The position numbers and the translations under genes were made by a program. A DNA stretch of 64,000 nucleotides from NORP309 sp964352735 (GTDB lineage Bacteria > Pseudomonadota > Gammaproteobacteria > Xanthomonadales > Marinicellaceae): positions 10,314-74,313 of the forward strand of contig CAYGTC010000018.1 in the NCBI GenBank assembly GCA_964352735.1. Reading direction: 5' to 3'. Below the pieces are notes generated by a model. It had not been told where the DNA came from, searched no databases, and saw only the letters and a list, made by a program, of their open reading frames with translations. Shown in pieces: positions 36,509 through 44,480 of the stretch (the stretch's first letter is position 1; every line of letters starts with the position of its first letter).

Positions 36509-38191
36509 TTAAACCAAAAACTGATTCAAATGAGCGACTTCATCGAAATAATCCGTTTTTCTCTTTGGTAAGTTCTTGCCTTTTTCAGCCCATTGATCTG
36601 CCTCAACAATGAATTGTTTATATAACTGTCTTCTCAAGCCAGCTGGTACTGGACTTGAAGATTCCACGTCCTCAGCAAAGGCATCATCCAATTTTAATTC
36701 AGGGCAATCATTGACATCATTAATGTGCTTCCAACAAGCTTGTTTGAGGCAAAAATCATACCATGGTAAAAACAATTCACCTTTAGTGGCAATAAACTCT
36801 ACGGCACTGATGATAAAGTCAACATCGGCTTCATCCATAACGTAGTGAAAGCCGATGCGACACCAGCCCGGTTTAATGCCATGAAAACCTTCTTGAATCA
36901 AAGCGCGATAAGACTCTGAAGTGGCCTCATCAATGTCTAATAATCTGTGCCCATAAGGCCCCGCGCAAGAGCACCCTGCTCGAGACTGAATCCCAAACAA
37001 ATCATTGAGCAACACGGTTACAAATTTGGGATGCAAATACTTGCCAGATTGTGTTTTGACATTAAACGAAACGATACCAACACGGTTATTAATGTCTTGA
37101 TCACCAAGAATTTCAATCAATTCATTCGAATGCCAGCTGTTAAAAACTTTTACTAGCCAACGGTGTTCTATCTGCGCTATTTGATCTGTTCCAATTTCAT
37201 CTTTCACCTTAAAACATAAGGCTGCACGTAAAATTTGTAAAACGCCTGGCGTGCCAGCTTTTTCACGTTCTTCAATGTCATCAAAAAAATCGTGCGTGTG
37301 TTGTGCAACATAACTGACCGTGCCACCGCCACTGACTGTAGGGGGCAGGCTTGAGTTATATAAAGACTGGTTAAAAACCAAAACACCTGATGAGCCCGGC
37401 CCGCCCAAAAACTTGTGTGCAGAAATAAATACCGCATCTAAACAAGTATTGTGTTGTTCTGTGGCATCTTCTGGCTGCATGTTGATCTCAACATACGGAG
37501 CACTGGCAGCAAAATCAAACAATGCCAAGGCGTTATGTTTGTGTAATATTGCAGCGATTTCGTGCACTGGAGATATCAATCCCGTTACATTTGATGCAGC
37601 AGAGAATGCGCCCATCTTTTTGCGGTCTTTGTACTGAGGTAAAGCCAATAAACGTTCTAAATCTTGTAAATCAATATGACCGCTTTTATCGAGGCTCACC
37701 TCAACAACTTCGCACATGCCATCACGCCATGAAATCTCATTAGAGTGGTGTTCATATGGGCCGACGAAAACAACTGGCATTTGATTTTTCAGGTCATCAA
37801 AGTTAACATCCAATAGCTGCTCCAGACCATGACGAGTGGCAGGAGGCAAATAAATGCCTAAAATTTGTTGCAACTTATTGATTGCGCCTGTTGCACCAGT
37901 GCCCACATTGATGATTTTGAATACATCATTGGCATTGACACATTTTTTAATTGTATCTTCTGCTGAATGCAGTAAATGCGTCATTGAACGCCCTGTCATG
38001 TCGTCTTCAGTGTGCGTATTGGCATAATGACGTTGTAAACGCATTAAATACGTTTCAATGAAATTCAAAGTACGGCCTGAGGCAGTATAATCTCCGTACA
38101 ACATCAATCGCTGGCCAAAAGGCGTGCAAAAAGGGGCATCAACACCAATGATGTTCTGGCGCAAATATTCAGGTGTAATCTGAGAGCTCAT
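36509..38191 (-). CDS. Class V aminotransferase-fold PLP enzyme (cysteine desulfurase-like)
   Basis: This 560-residue protein is long for the class (SufS and IscS have about 400). The fold-type I core has IINVGTGATGAINKL for phosphate contacts, D-F-A-A-S-A-P-Y with the PLP aspartate, and the Schiff-base lysine K260 in SAHKFLGGPGSSGVLVF. A cysteine-rich loop G-C-S-C-A-G-P-Y-G-H near 430 is where desulfurases hold the catalytic cysteine. The last 120 residues are an extra region rich in W, D and E. It might be a desulfurase, a selenocysteine lyase-like enzyme or an unrelated PLP enzyme. It is not linked to the SufU gene 12 kb away. Confidence 0.8.
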   Translation of the reverse strand: MSSQITPEYLRQNIIGVDAPFCTPFGQRLMLYGDYTASGRTLNFIETYLMRLQRHYANTHTEDDMTGRSMTHLLHSAEDTIKKCVNANDVFKIINVGTGATGAINKLQQILGIYLPPATRHGLEQLLDVNFDDLKNQMPVVFVGPYEHHSNEISWRDGMCEVVEVSLDKSGHIDLQDLERLLALPQYKDRKKMGAFSAASNVTGLISPVHEIAAILHKHNALALFDFAASAPYVEINMQPEDATEQHNTCLDAVFISAHKFLGGPGSSGVLVFNQSLYNSSLPPTVSGGGTVSYVAQHTHDFFDDIEEREKAGTPGVLQILRAALCFKVKDEIGTDQIAQIEHRWLVKVFNSWHSNELIEILGDQDINNRVGIVSFNVKTQSGKYLHPKFVTVLLNDLFGIQSRAGCSCAGPYGHRLLDIDEATSESYRALIQEGFHGIKPGWCRIGFHYVMDEADVDFIISAVEFIATKGELFLPWYDFCLKQACWKHINDVNDCPELKLDDAFAEDVESSSPVPAGLRRQLYKQFIVEADQWAEKGKNLPKRKTDYFDEVAHLNQFLV

Positions 38192-38232
38192 AATTTACCA
38201 AAAATAGTTATTATTAACAAAGCTGATATAAA

Positions 38233-39309
38233 TCAGTTTGCATCACTGGACAAACGTTGACACAGTGAAACATTCTCTGCAGAAATCCTTACCAACGGAA
38301 AACTGCCAGAAAGTTCCTGAGCGATCAGAGTATATGTCGCCATGGCATTCGAACAATCTTCAAAGTCAATCGTCAATGTACCATAAGCACCGGCTTCAGA
38401 AGTCTCCACTGGTTGTTTGTTATCGAACAATCCACCTGAAGTTAAAAACAAATCAAATGTTATGCTGGTATTCTCTGCATCAATGACACCCTGACCAGAT
38501 AACCACCTATGACCCGCATCACCCACATTGGCTGTTGCATCATCTGCTGGCAACATGGTATCGTAAGCAAACCACGCAGCAAAAGCCCTACTAGAAACCG
38601 GCAATACTTCCAAAGTAATCCCTTGTCCTGGTGTGTTTGGATTAAACCAAGCGCCATTCAATCCTGAATTGATGTTTAATTGTGGATCAATTTCAAAAAC
38701 ATTGCTGATGATAACAGCATCGTCTTCTTCTAATAAGGTTGGCAAACCATTCAAATACGGCAGCTCAGCAAAATTAAATACAGTACCATTGACCGATACT
38801 GGCACAACTCCGGTTTCTAAAGCAGCCATTGCATCTACCACTTCAATACCTTCAATGACAGTACCAAAAACAGTAAATCCACCATTTTGAGAATTTAAGA
38901 AAGGGTTATCAACCACATTAAAAAACCATTGGCTGGTTGCACTGTCTGGGTCACCCGCAATTTTTGCCATCGCAATAGTACCACGGTTATTGGGCAGTAA
39001 GAACTCATTATCGATCGTAGGATTTGGTGTTATTTGAAAAGATTCTCCTCCGACAAATCTAAAGCCACCACCTTGAACAATAAAAACTTGTCCTTCTGAT
39101 CTGCCATTTCGATGAATGAAAGAGTTGTTATAATTACCATTGTTCATGTAATTCAAAAAGTTAGTCACAGTATTTGGTGCTGCATCTGGATGTAATTCGA
39201 TGTCGATGTTACCCAATACTGTTTCCATTCTAACAATTTGTGCTGATGCGGTTGAAGACAAAGCACCCATTAGGACTGCTAAAATTATCCAATTATAAAT
39301 GTATCTCAT
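38233..39309 (-). CDS. Exported cyclophilin-type peptidyl-prolyl isomerase with an extra C-terminal domain
   Basis: This 358-residue protein has a signal peptide ending STASA. Residues 25-205 are a cyclophilin: ETVLGNIDIELHPDAAPNTV, then SFIHRNG, VQGGGF and N-R-G-T-I-A-M-A-K. The catalytic R is in the IHR position of the fold; residues equivalent to F and W of classical cyclophilins are only partly conserved. Residues about 212-358 form a second domain starting GLNGAWFNPNTPGQGITLEV, with FAAWFAYD, HRWLSGQG and an acidic D-F-E-D-C. I recall this kind of domain in secreted proteins of related bacteria, but it has no function I can name. Confidence 0.87.
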   Translation of the reverse strand: MRYIYNWIILAVLMGALSSTASAQIVRMETVLGNIDIELHPDAAPNTVTNFLNYMNNGNYNNSFIHRNGRSEGQVFIVQGGGFRFVGGESFQITPNPTIDNEFLLPNNRGTIAMAKIAGDPDSATSQWFFNVVDNPFLNSQNGGFTVFGTVIEGIEVVDAMAALETGVVPVSVNGTVFNFAELPYLNGLPTLLEEDDAVIISNVFEIDPQLNINSGLNGAWFNPNTPGQGITLEVLPVSSRAFAAWFAYDTMLPADDATANVGDAGHRWLSGQGVIDAENTSITFDLFLTSGGLFDNKQPVETSEAGAYGTLTIDFEDCSNAMATYTLIAQELSGSFPLVRISAENVSLCQRLSSDAN

Positions 39310-39403
39310 TGATAAACCTTTGTGAATATTGATGATAACATTGGATTATACAAGAGACTTTTACAGAAAGATATCAGTTCATATTAACAATGCCTTATTT
39401 TTT

Positions 39404-39591
39404 ATACTACAAGTACTTTTCTATTATTCTATTGAGTCCATTTAACAAAAATTCAACGAATGGATTATAATCTTCTAAATTATGAGGTTTAATCAGGCCC
39501 CTTTTTTCAATTGACCTTCGAATAACAACGTTGCTAAGTGAAGATTGATTAAACTTATCAATTATTCATTTCTGTCACTCTCGCCACTCAT
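39404..39591 (-). pseudogene. Small gene interrupted by a frameshift
   Basis: From ATG 39591 the frame reads M-S-G-E-S-D-R-N-E then TAA. In the -1 frame, beginning at the same point, an unbroken protein-like stretch of about 53 codons continues to TAA at 39404: I-I-D-K-F-N-Q-S-S-L-S-N-V-V-I-R-R-S, then basic and aromatic residues, ending I-I-E-V-L-V-V. The two frames together make a plausible protein of about 62 residues. Either a recent frameshift or a programmed slip would explain it. No family is recognised. It fills most of the gap between the cyclophilin gene and the secreted protein gene upstream. Confidence 0.4.
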
Positions 39592-39618
39592 CTTTTGATA
39601 ACAATATGAATAAAGTAT

Positions 39619-40227
39619 TTATTTTAATATATTTCTCATATTTAAATCATCAATAATGTTTTTTAATGACACTAGAGAATGCTGATTATGATTGAGGAAT
39701 TGGTATGAAATAAACTCTTCATGTTTATTTTTTCTGTTGTCAGTTTCACCAATCGACTTTCTGACCAGTAAGCCATTTTCATGAACAATAAAAGCACTGC
39801 ATCCAGGATGAGACATTTGATAAGTATTGTTTTTCGCAACGTATTTTAATAACAATACTGTATTTTCATCCTTTGCGAAATCATAAATGTATTCATTACT
39901 GTCACAATCACTTTGATCCTCGCAACCTCCAAACATTTTCACTTCAATGAATTTTTTGTCATAATCACCTTTTAACAATTCATCTACTGCAAAAACATAA
40001 GTGGTCAGTACTGAGTAATCTGCACTCATGGCGTTACCTTCAAGTTTATGATGAGCGTTTATGATCACTTCTTTTTTGACGTACTTCTCAATCAAATGTC
40101 CTTTAATGATTAATTCTGCTTGATTGACATGGTCTTCAAAAGAACTTTCGAAAAATAACGAAAAATAACTGAAAAAAGTAACCAGTAACATAATAAATGT
40201 GTCCGTAATTATCGTTTTATTCCGCAT
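39619..40227 (-). CDS. Secreted or membrane-anchored protein of unknown function
   Basis: This 202-residue protein has an N-terminal hydrophobic segment (FIMLLVTFFSYFSLFF). The rest is charged and soluble, with beta-rich pieces (AELIIKGHLIEKYV; TTYVFAVDELLKGDY) and a paired-cysteine loop G-C-E-D-Q-S-D-C plus a later H-P-G-C. It ends without the F-x-x-G-F-[DE] tail. A GGGAG ribosome-binding site lies 7 nt before the ATG. The pattern, a signal followed by repeated mention of a 'coating' beta strand and 'VLLLKY', recalls bacterial proteins of the NfeD/pre-peptidase surroundings only loosely, so I assign no function. Confidence 0.6.
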   Translation of the reverse strand: MRNKTIITDTFIMLLVTFFSYFSLFFESSFEDHVNQAELIIKGHLIEKYVKKEVIINAHHKLEGNAMSADYSVLTTYVFAVDELLKGDYDKKFIEVKMFGGCEDQSDCDSNEYIYDFAKDENTVLLLKYVAKNNTYQMSHPGCSAFIVHENGLLVRKSIGETDNRKNKHEEFISYQFLNHNQHSLVSLKNIIDDLNMRNILK

Positions 40228-40436
40228 AATATAACTCCCTATCTTCCTTTTAAAATGGCATTAACACAGATTGACTTATACTAATACGCGTAATTGGCAA
40301 GATAAATTTTTATAAATGTCAAAATTGACCTCAAATATGGCAATTGGTGATTTTTTGTACTCTACTTTTTAATGGTAAACATCAATTAACTGATTAACTC
40401 ACTCAATTGTCATGTAATTACAAGCTGCGCCTTGAT

Positions 40437-40580
40437 ATGAATGTTTTTCGATATCCCCAATTGCGTTATTATCTAGCAAGGTTAATTAAATATGCAGCAA
40501 TGGGTTGTCATCCAAAAGTATTGAAAGGGTTTACCAAACACTTGCCTCTGTTTGTTTTAATGATCAGTATATTTTTATGA
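40437..40580 (+). CDS. Possible small protein, 47 residues
   Basis: An ATG frame in a 675-bp gap encodes a basic, aromatic start (MNVFRYPQLRYYLARLIKY), a C-H-P centre and a hydrophobic end (LPLFVLMISIFL). The frame stays open for 13 codons upstream of the ATG. No convincing ribosome-binding site is seen. The composition resembles a small membrane peptide or the remnant of a longer gene. The rest of the gap (40228-40902) is AT-rich, with the palindrome at 40622. Confidence 0.25.
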   Translation: MNVFRYPQLRYYLARLIKYAAMGCHPKVLKGFTKHLPLFVLMISIFL

Positions 40581-40621
40581 CTAATTTATCTGACAAAACA
40601 CCTAACACAAAGCCACGATAA

Positions 40622-40639
40622 CAGAGCAAATTTGCTCTG
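40622..40639. promoter_or_regulatory. Perfect 18-bp palindrome
   Basis: CAGAGCAAATTTGCTCTG is perfectly self-complementary. It lacks a T-run, so it is not an obvious terminator. It lies 264 bp before the DUF6916-like gene. Confidence 0.35.
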
Positions 40640-40902
40640 GAATCATTCCCTATTTAATCAAAAGTATGTCTAATGCCAAAAAATTACCGGTCAACTCTTT
40701 TAGCCTATGGCATTTTGTCTTTGTAGAAATCGTGACAAGCAACAATTTATTGAAAAAAAATCATACCTTCATTTAAAATCAAAGTGTTAACAATCATTAC
40801 CATTGTGTTTTTTATTGCACCAATGTTATCTACAATATTATATTTCACACCATTAGGAAAATAAGTTATAATATAAATCAAACAACTCGACAGTAAAATT
40901 AC

Positions 40903-41196
40903 ATGCAAATCACTAAAGAAACCTTTAAAAACTTGAGCAATAAAACATTTGAAATAACCTTTGATAAAGATAATGTTTTCCAATCGGAATTGATAGAAGT
41001 AACAGGTAACACAAATATTCCATTACAAGAAGGCCAATCTGAACCCTTTTCTCTGGTATTTGAAGTTGAAGGAGACAAAGTATTCGATCAGAACACTTAT
41101 ATTGTCAGCAATACTGAATTTGAAGCAATGCCACTTTTTCTGGTCCCAATCAGTGCTGGTGAAAAAAGTGTGAAATACGAAGCCATATTTAATTAA
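40903..41196 (+). CDS. DUF6916-like small protein, cytoplasmic form
   Basis: This 97-residue protein has no signal peptide. It begins QITKETFKNLSNKTFEITF and ends P-L-F-L-V-P-I-S-A-G-E-K-S-V-K-Y-E-A-I-F-N. The order 'F-L-V/T-Y/F-E-V ... Y-I-V/L-S ... P-L/M-x-L/T-P-V/I ... Y/Q-A-I/V-F-N' is shared with the exported protein at 41958-42308, so the two are paralogues. I think both belong to the DUF6916 type found beside tail-collar proteins, from memory of that family. It is on the opposite strand to the collar operon and converges on it. Confidence 0.65.
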   Translation: MQITKETFKNLSNKTFEITFDKDNVFQSELIEVTGNTNIPLQEGQSEPFSLVFEVEGDKVFDQNTYIVSNTEFEAMPLFLVPISAGEKSVKYEAIFN

Positions 41197-41265
41197 GCAA
41201 TGTATCGCCTCTACATCAAAAATACCAAGGATGGACTTTTTAAGAAACCACATCTATAGTAATCA

Positions 41266-41421
41266 TTAGAGACCTTTGCTTAATTCTGGGCGATTGAGAA
41301 AAAGAGTTAACAATGTGTCAATCAAAATGCAAAACTTGTTATCTTCATTCACGAATCGGGCAAAGGTTTCTGTTATGTTATGACCACCTAAAAACTTACA
41401 TTCACTTATATGCCAGGTGAT
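41266..41421 (-). pseudogene. Remnant of an unidentified gene (51 codons, no start)
   Basis: The minus strand is open from just after a stop at 41422 to TAA at 41266 and reads like protein: F-L-G-G-H-N-I-T-E-T-F-A-R-F-V-N-E-D, then K-F-C-I-L-I-D-T-L-L-T-L-F-L-N-R-P-E-L-S-K-G-L. There is no ATG and no ribosome-binding site; a GTG at residue 24 would leave 28 residues. It lies directly after the GNAT stop, so it may be the tail of a lost gene of the collar locus. Confidence 0.4.
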
Positions 41422-41428
41422 TTATGGT

Positions 41429-41965
41429 TCAGCTTTTCTCTGGATACCATTCCATATATTGATAAACCCCTTTGTCCTCAACTTGTTTGAAACCATGTTT
41501 TATATACCATTGATAAGCAGGGTTAAATTTTTCCACATGAATCACTACTTTTTTCTGTGCATCTTGCGCTTCACCAAGAACACCTTTTAACAATTGTGTT
41601 CCCAAACCTTCATATTTAAATTCAGGCAACAGTGCAATATCAATTAAACAAATAGAAACGTCGTCATGGTCCAGATACAACCGACCAATGGGCTGTTGGT
41701 TTTTTTCAATGATGAGATAATCAGATTTAGGATAGTGTGACAAATAATGTTGATATTGTGCTTCAAATTGCGTATTCAAAAACTCAATTCTTTGCTCATC
41801 AGTCCACGGTGCTTGCAACACTTCATCCCATCGTGTGGAGGCATACAATTGTGCTAAAAATGATTTATCCTCATCTGAAAAACCAGATGAGGATAAAGTT
41901 TTAAAGGTAATACCATTGTCATTGAAACGATCATCATTGATGAATCGAGTTGATGAATTAGGCAT
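41429..41965 (-). CDS. GNAT family N-acetyltransferase of the collar locus
   Basis: Start ATG 41965 (178 residues) has AGGAG six bases upstream; an in-frame ATG 13 codons earlier would overlap the DUF6916-like gene further. The acetyl-CoA loop is FKYEGLGTQLLKGVLGEA near residues 115-130, and the ending Q-W-Y-I-K-H-G-F is typical. Its ATG overlaps the preceding stop by 8 bp, so it is the last gene of a five-gene operon with the collar proteins. GNAT genes recur beside MdpB-like collar genes in other genomes as far as I recall. Substrate unknown. Confidence 0.85.
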   Translation of the reverse strand: MPNSSTRFINDDRFNDNGITFKTLSSSGFSDEDKSFLAQLYASTRWDEVLQAPWTDEQRIEFLNTQFEAQYQHYLSHYPKSDYLIIEKNQQPIGRLYLDHDDVSICLIDIALLPEFKYEGLGTQLLKGVLGEAQDAQKKVVIHVEKFNPAYQWYIKHGFKQVEDKGVYQYMEWYPEKS

Positions 41966-42308
41966 TGATTCTCCTATTAAAAACGGCCTGTAACTGACGA
42001 TCATTAACAGGTGTCATATAAACATCATGTGTGTGTCCATCAACAGACAAACGATAGATTTTATCTTCAAGAGGCTGATTAAAGTCATCTACATTATAAG
42101 TCAATATGAATTGTTTATGGTCTTTATTGCTTGTCGGGTTGACAACACCCTCGAGTTTCAAAATTAAACCATCTTCAGTGGTGATTTTTTTAGCAGATTC
42201 TGATTGCAGTTCATCTTTAATTGATGAAACGGCCATACTTGTTCCAACTGGTAAATTGGAAGTCCCTAAAACGAGAAGCAATGATTGTGCAAAATATCTT
42301 CTTTTCAT
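41958..42308 (-). CDS. DUF6916-like exported protein
   Basis: This 116-residue protein has a positively charged start with an apolar segment (KRRYFAQSLLLVLGTSNLPVG), resembling a signal, possibly Tat-type (K-R-R-Y-F-A). The C-terminal 60 residues follow the same order as the 97-residue protein at 40903: F-I-L-T-Y-N-V, Y-R-L-S-V-D-G-H, V-Y-M-T-P-V, L-Q-A-V-F-N. It lies 3 nt after the third collar gene and overlaps the GNAT gene, so it belongs to the operon. A role as an exported cofactor of the collar proteins is inference from linkage. Confidence 0.65.
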   Translation of the reverse strand: MKRRYFAQSLLLVLGTSNLPVGTSMAVSSIKDELQSESAKKITTEDGLILKLEGVVNPTSNKDHKQFILTYNVDDFNQPLEDKIYRLSVDGHTHDVYMTPVNDRQLQAVFNRRINA

Positions 42309-42311
42309 GAT

Positions 42312-42833
42312 TTATCCTCGTGATGGGTACAGACCCACCAATGCGATGATATAGTTAATAGCAATGAATGGCTGCATATTGTTATGGGGTTGACTACCAC
42401 CAGTATTTCTTGATGAAGCACCTAAATTGACCTTATTGTTGGTTGTACTATTTGAGTATGCTCCAAAGCCCTTAGAGGCACCTAAAATACTACCATTTGG
42501 ATCTGATGACTGCCCTTCTTTGGAAGAGGCTCCCCATGTATGGGTATGTGAAGGCATCTGCGCTTCTGTGAGGCTTACCATTTCCACCCCTCCAGTTTGC
42601 CCCAATCGTCTGGAAGTCAAACCTGGCCCTCTTCCTGGATGCATAACAGATCGACCCTGTAGATTTGGCAAAGCTGTAGTAGTACGACCATCCCCACCAT
42701 ACGTGGTACCTATGAGTGAAAAAAGTGCTGTATTTTGTGATACTGGTAGCAATTGACCATTACAAAAGGCCCAACCACGTGGTGCAAAGTTACCAGCAAA
42801 TATTCTGATTTCAGCGATAAACGGTTCTGACAT
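42312..42833 (-). CDS. Tail-collar domain protein (MdpB-like), third of three
   Basis: This 173-residue protein has the family start EIRIFAGNFAPRGWAFCNGQ, L-F-S-L-I-G-T-T-Y-G-G-D-G-R-T-T-T-A-L-P, and an N-N-M-Q-P-F-I-A-I-N-Y-I-I-A-L end. These are phage tail-collar-like proteins, often called microcystin-dependent protein (MdpB) homologues; their role in non-phage contexts is unknown. No signal peptide is present. AGGAG lies ahead of the ATG. The G-rich middle (about 90-140) differs from its two paralogues, the usual place for receptor specificity. Confidence 0.88.
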   Translation of the reverse strand: MSEPFIAEIRIFAGNFAPRGWAFCNGQLLPVSQNTALFSLIGTTYGGDGRTTTALPNLQGRSVMHPGRGPGLTSRRLGQTGGVEMVSLTEAQMPSHTHTWGASSKEGQSSDPNGSILGASKGFGAYSNSTTNNKVNLGASSRNTGGSQPHNNMQPFIAINYIIALVGLYPSRG

Positions 42834-42851
42834 AGTGATTCTCCTGAATAA

Positions 42852-43379
42852 TTAATTGCGTGACGGATAAATACCAAATAAGGCAATAATGTAATTGATA
42901 CAAATAAAAGGCATCATATTGGAGTGTGAACGACTCCCTCCTGTATTTTCTACTGCAGCAGAGCTTAATTGTGCATCAGTAAATTCATTTCCAGATTCAT
43001 ACAGTGCAGAGGAAGGATCTAATTGAGCTAATAATTTGCCAGTTGGATTCCTGTCAGTTGTGACAGCACTGGTGACCGGTACACCATGGTTGTGTGAAGG
43101 CAATTGATTGGTGGTTAAAGTCACATTTTCAGCCCCACCTTTGGCACCCAACCTTCTATCCGATAGACCCGGTCCAGAGCCTGCATGTAAGTTAATTCTG
43201 CCTCTCATATCGGGCAAACCGAAAGTCGTTCTTCCATCACCGCCATAAATTGTCCCCAATAAACTGAAAAGGGCATCATTTTGAGATACAGCCAGTAACT
43301 GACCATCACAAAAAGCCCAACCTCTCGGCGCAAAATTGCCGGCAAACATTCTAATTTCTCCAACAAATGGTTCAGACAT
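42852..43379 (-). CDS. Tail-collar domain protein (MdpB-like), second of three
   Basis: This 175-residue paralogue starts EIRMFAGNFAPRGWAFCDGQ and ends F-I-C-I-N-Y-I-I-A-L-F-G-I-Y-P-S-R-N. The collar motif Y-G-G-D-G-R-T-T-F-G-L-P-D-M-R-G-R is intact, and the variable middle (S-A-V-T-T-D-R-N-P-T-G-K) differs from both neighbours. AGGAGAATTATT precedes the ATG, and gaps to the flanking copies are about 20 nt, so the three arose by tandem duplication and are co-expressed. No other phage gene lies nearby. Confidence 0.88.
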   Translation of the reverse strand: MSEPFVGEIRMFAGNFAPRGWAFCDGQLLAVSQNDALFSLLGTIYGGDGRTTFGLPDMRGRINLHAGSGPGLSDRRLGAKGGAENVTLTTNQLPSHNHGVPVTSAVTTDRNPTGKLLAQLDPSSALYESGNEFTDAQLSSAAVENTGGSRSHSNMMPFICINYIIALFGIYPSRN

Positions 43380-43400
43380 AATAATTCTCCTGGTAAGTTA

Positions 43401-43916
43401 TCAATTTCTTGAAGGAAACAGCCCGCGTAATGCGATACAATAATTGACTGTTAAGTAAGGTTGCATGTTTTGGTGAGCTTGGCCACCACCAACATTAAAA
43501 ATTGACTTACTGGCAAGTGAACTTCCGCCTGACTGATTTGCATAAATCGGGAAGGGATTCGACTCTGCTAGCAACCCCACTTGTGCGCTTTGAGTATTTG
43601 CACCATTGGTGGTCGCTTGTAAGACATGATCATGTTGTGGCATCTCTGCCGCTGACAATGTGTGTGTTTCTTCACCACTTTTTTGACCTTCCGTGTGAGA
43701 AACCCCAGTAGTACTGCCGACATGTATCGGTGTTCTCCCTCTAATATCAGGTAAGGCAAAACTGGTTCGACCATCCCCACCATATGTTGTACCCAATAAT
43801 GAATACAAACTTTGATTTTGGTTGATTGGCAATATCTGCCCATCGCAAAATGCCCAGCCTCGTGGCGCAAAGTTAAAGCCGACAATTTTTATCTCGGCCA
43901 AGAATGGTTCTGACAT
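43401..43916 (-). CDS. Tail-collar domain protein (MdpB-like), first of three
   Basis: This 171-residue protein heads the operon. It begins EIKIVGFNFAPRGWAFCDGQ and carries Y-G-G-D-G-R-T-S-F-A-L-P-D-I-R-G-R-T-P-I and the N-M-Q-P-Y-L-T-V-N-Y-C-I-A-L end. GGGAG lies eight bases before the ATG. It is the most divergent of the three at residues 6-9 and in the middle, which contains S/Q/N-rich loops and a G-S-S-L-A segment. It may be secreted without a signal or sit in a phage-tail-like particle; there is no sheath, tube or baseplate gene in the window. Confidence 0.88.
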   Translation of the reverse strand: MSEPFLAEIKIVGFNFAPRGWAFCDGQILPINQNQSLYSLLGTTYGGDGRTSFALPDIRGRTPIHVGSTTGVSHTEGQKSGEETHTLSAAEMPQHDHVLQATTNGANTQSAQVGLLAESNPFPIYANQSGGSSLASKSIFNVGGGQAHQNMQPYLTVNYCIALRGLFPSRN

Positions 43917-44480
43917 ACTTTATTCTCCCAAATGTAATTAACACTTTTTAAAATTGCCATCGCAGATCGTCAATTGAATAAAAAAACGATCATGGATAGA
44001 ACAAAACTCCAACAAATCATAGCACCAATGATTAAATTAACATTAATACAAATGATGCAAATGTTTGTACAAAAAGAGAAGGTTTTCTTACCAAAATATG
44101 ACCAACATAATTACAAAGCAATATTTTGAATACAGTAACCATGGCACAAAAAACGTATAATTACATTATATTTCATCACCTTAAAGCCACTAACACCTTT
44201 ACACATAAGTATTTAAAGCTTATGTCAATTAACCAATAAAAACAGCAAAATCAACCTTACCAAAACCTGACCAAAACCAATTATCATGGACAAATCAAAG
44301 ATGATGAAATTTTCTAAAATAAGTACTTAAACGATTAAAAGTGATGCCTTGTTTGTCCTCAAAACTTATAAAAAACAGTAAATCATCAGAGTTATATTGA
44401 TTAAAACAAACTCACCAACAATAAAATGTACCCGCATTATTGGTATATTTCATCAATAGAGATCTCAATAATGTAAAGTC
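43917..44480. other. Intergenic region upstream of the collar operon
   Basis: This 560-bp AT-rich stretch separates two minus-strand genes and must hold the collar operon promoter and the end of the hydrolase-OsmC transcript. I see no clear sigma-70 pair, terminator or repeat. The only notable content is the small + strand frame at 43992-44129. Confidence 0.4.
43992..44129 (+). CDS. Possible small protein, 45 residues
   Basis: An ATG frame encodes MDRTKLQQIIAPMIKLT, a Met-rich amphipathic segment (L-I-Q-M-M-Q-M-F-V) and a charged end. It is transcribed away from the collar operon. There is no Shine-Dalgarno sequence. The strong helical pattern makes it worth recording, but chance is quite possible in AT-rich DNA. 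Confidence 0.25.
   Translation: MDRTKLQQIIAPMIKLTLIQMMQMFVQKEKVFLPKYDQHNYKAIF

Noticed and set aside
42312..43916. Prophage
   Set aside because: Only collar-type genes occur; no portal, capsid, terminase, sheath, tube, lysis or integrase gene is near.
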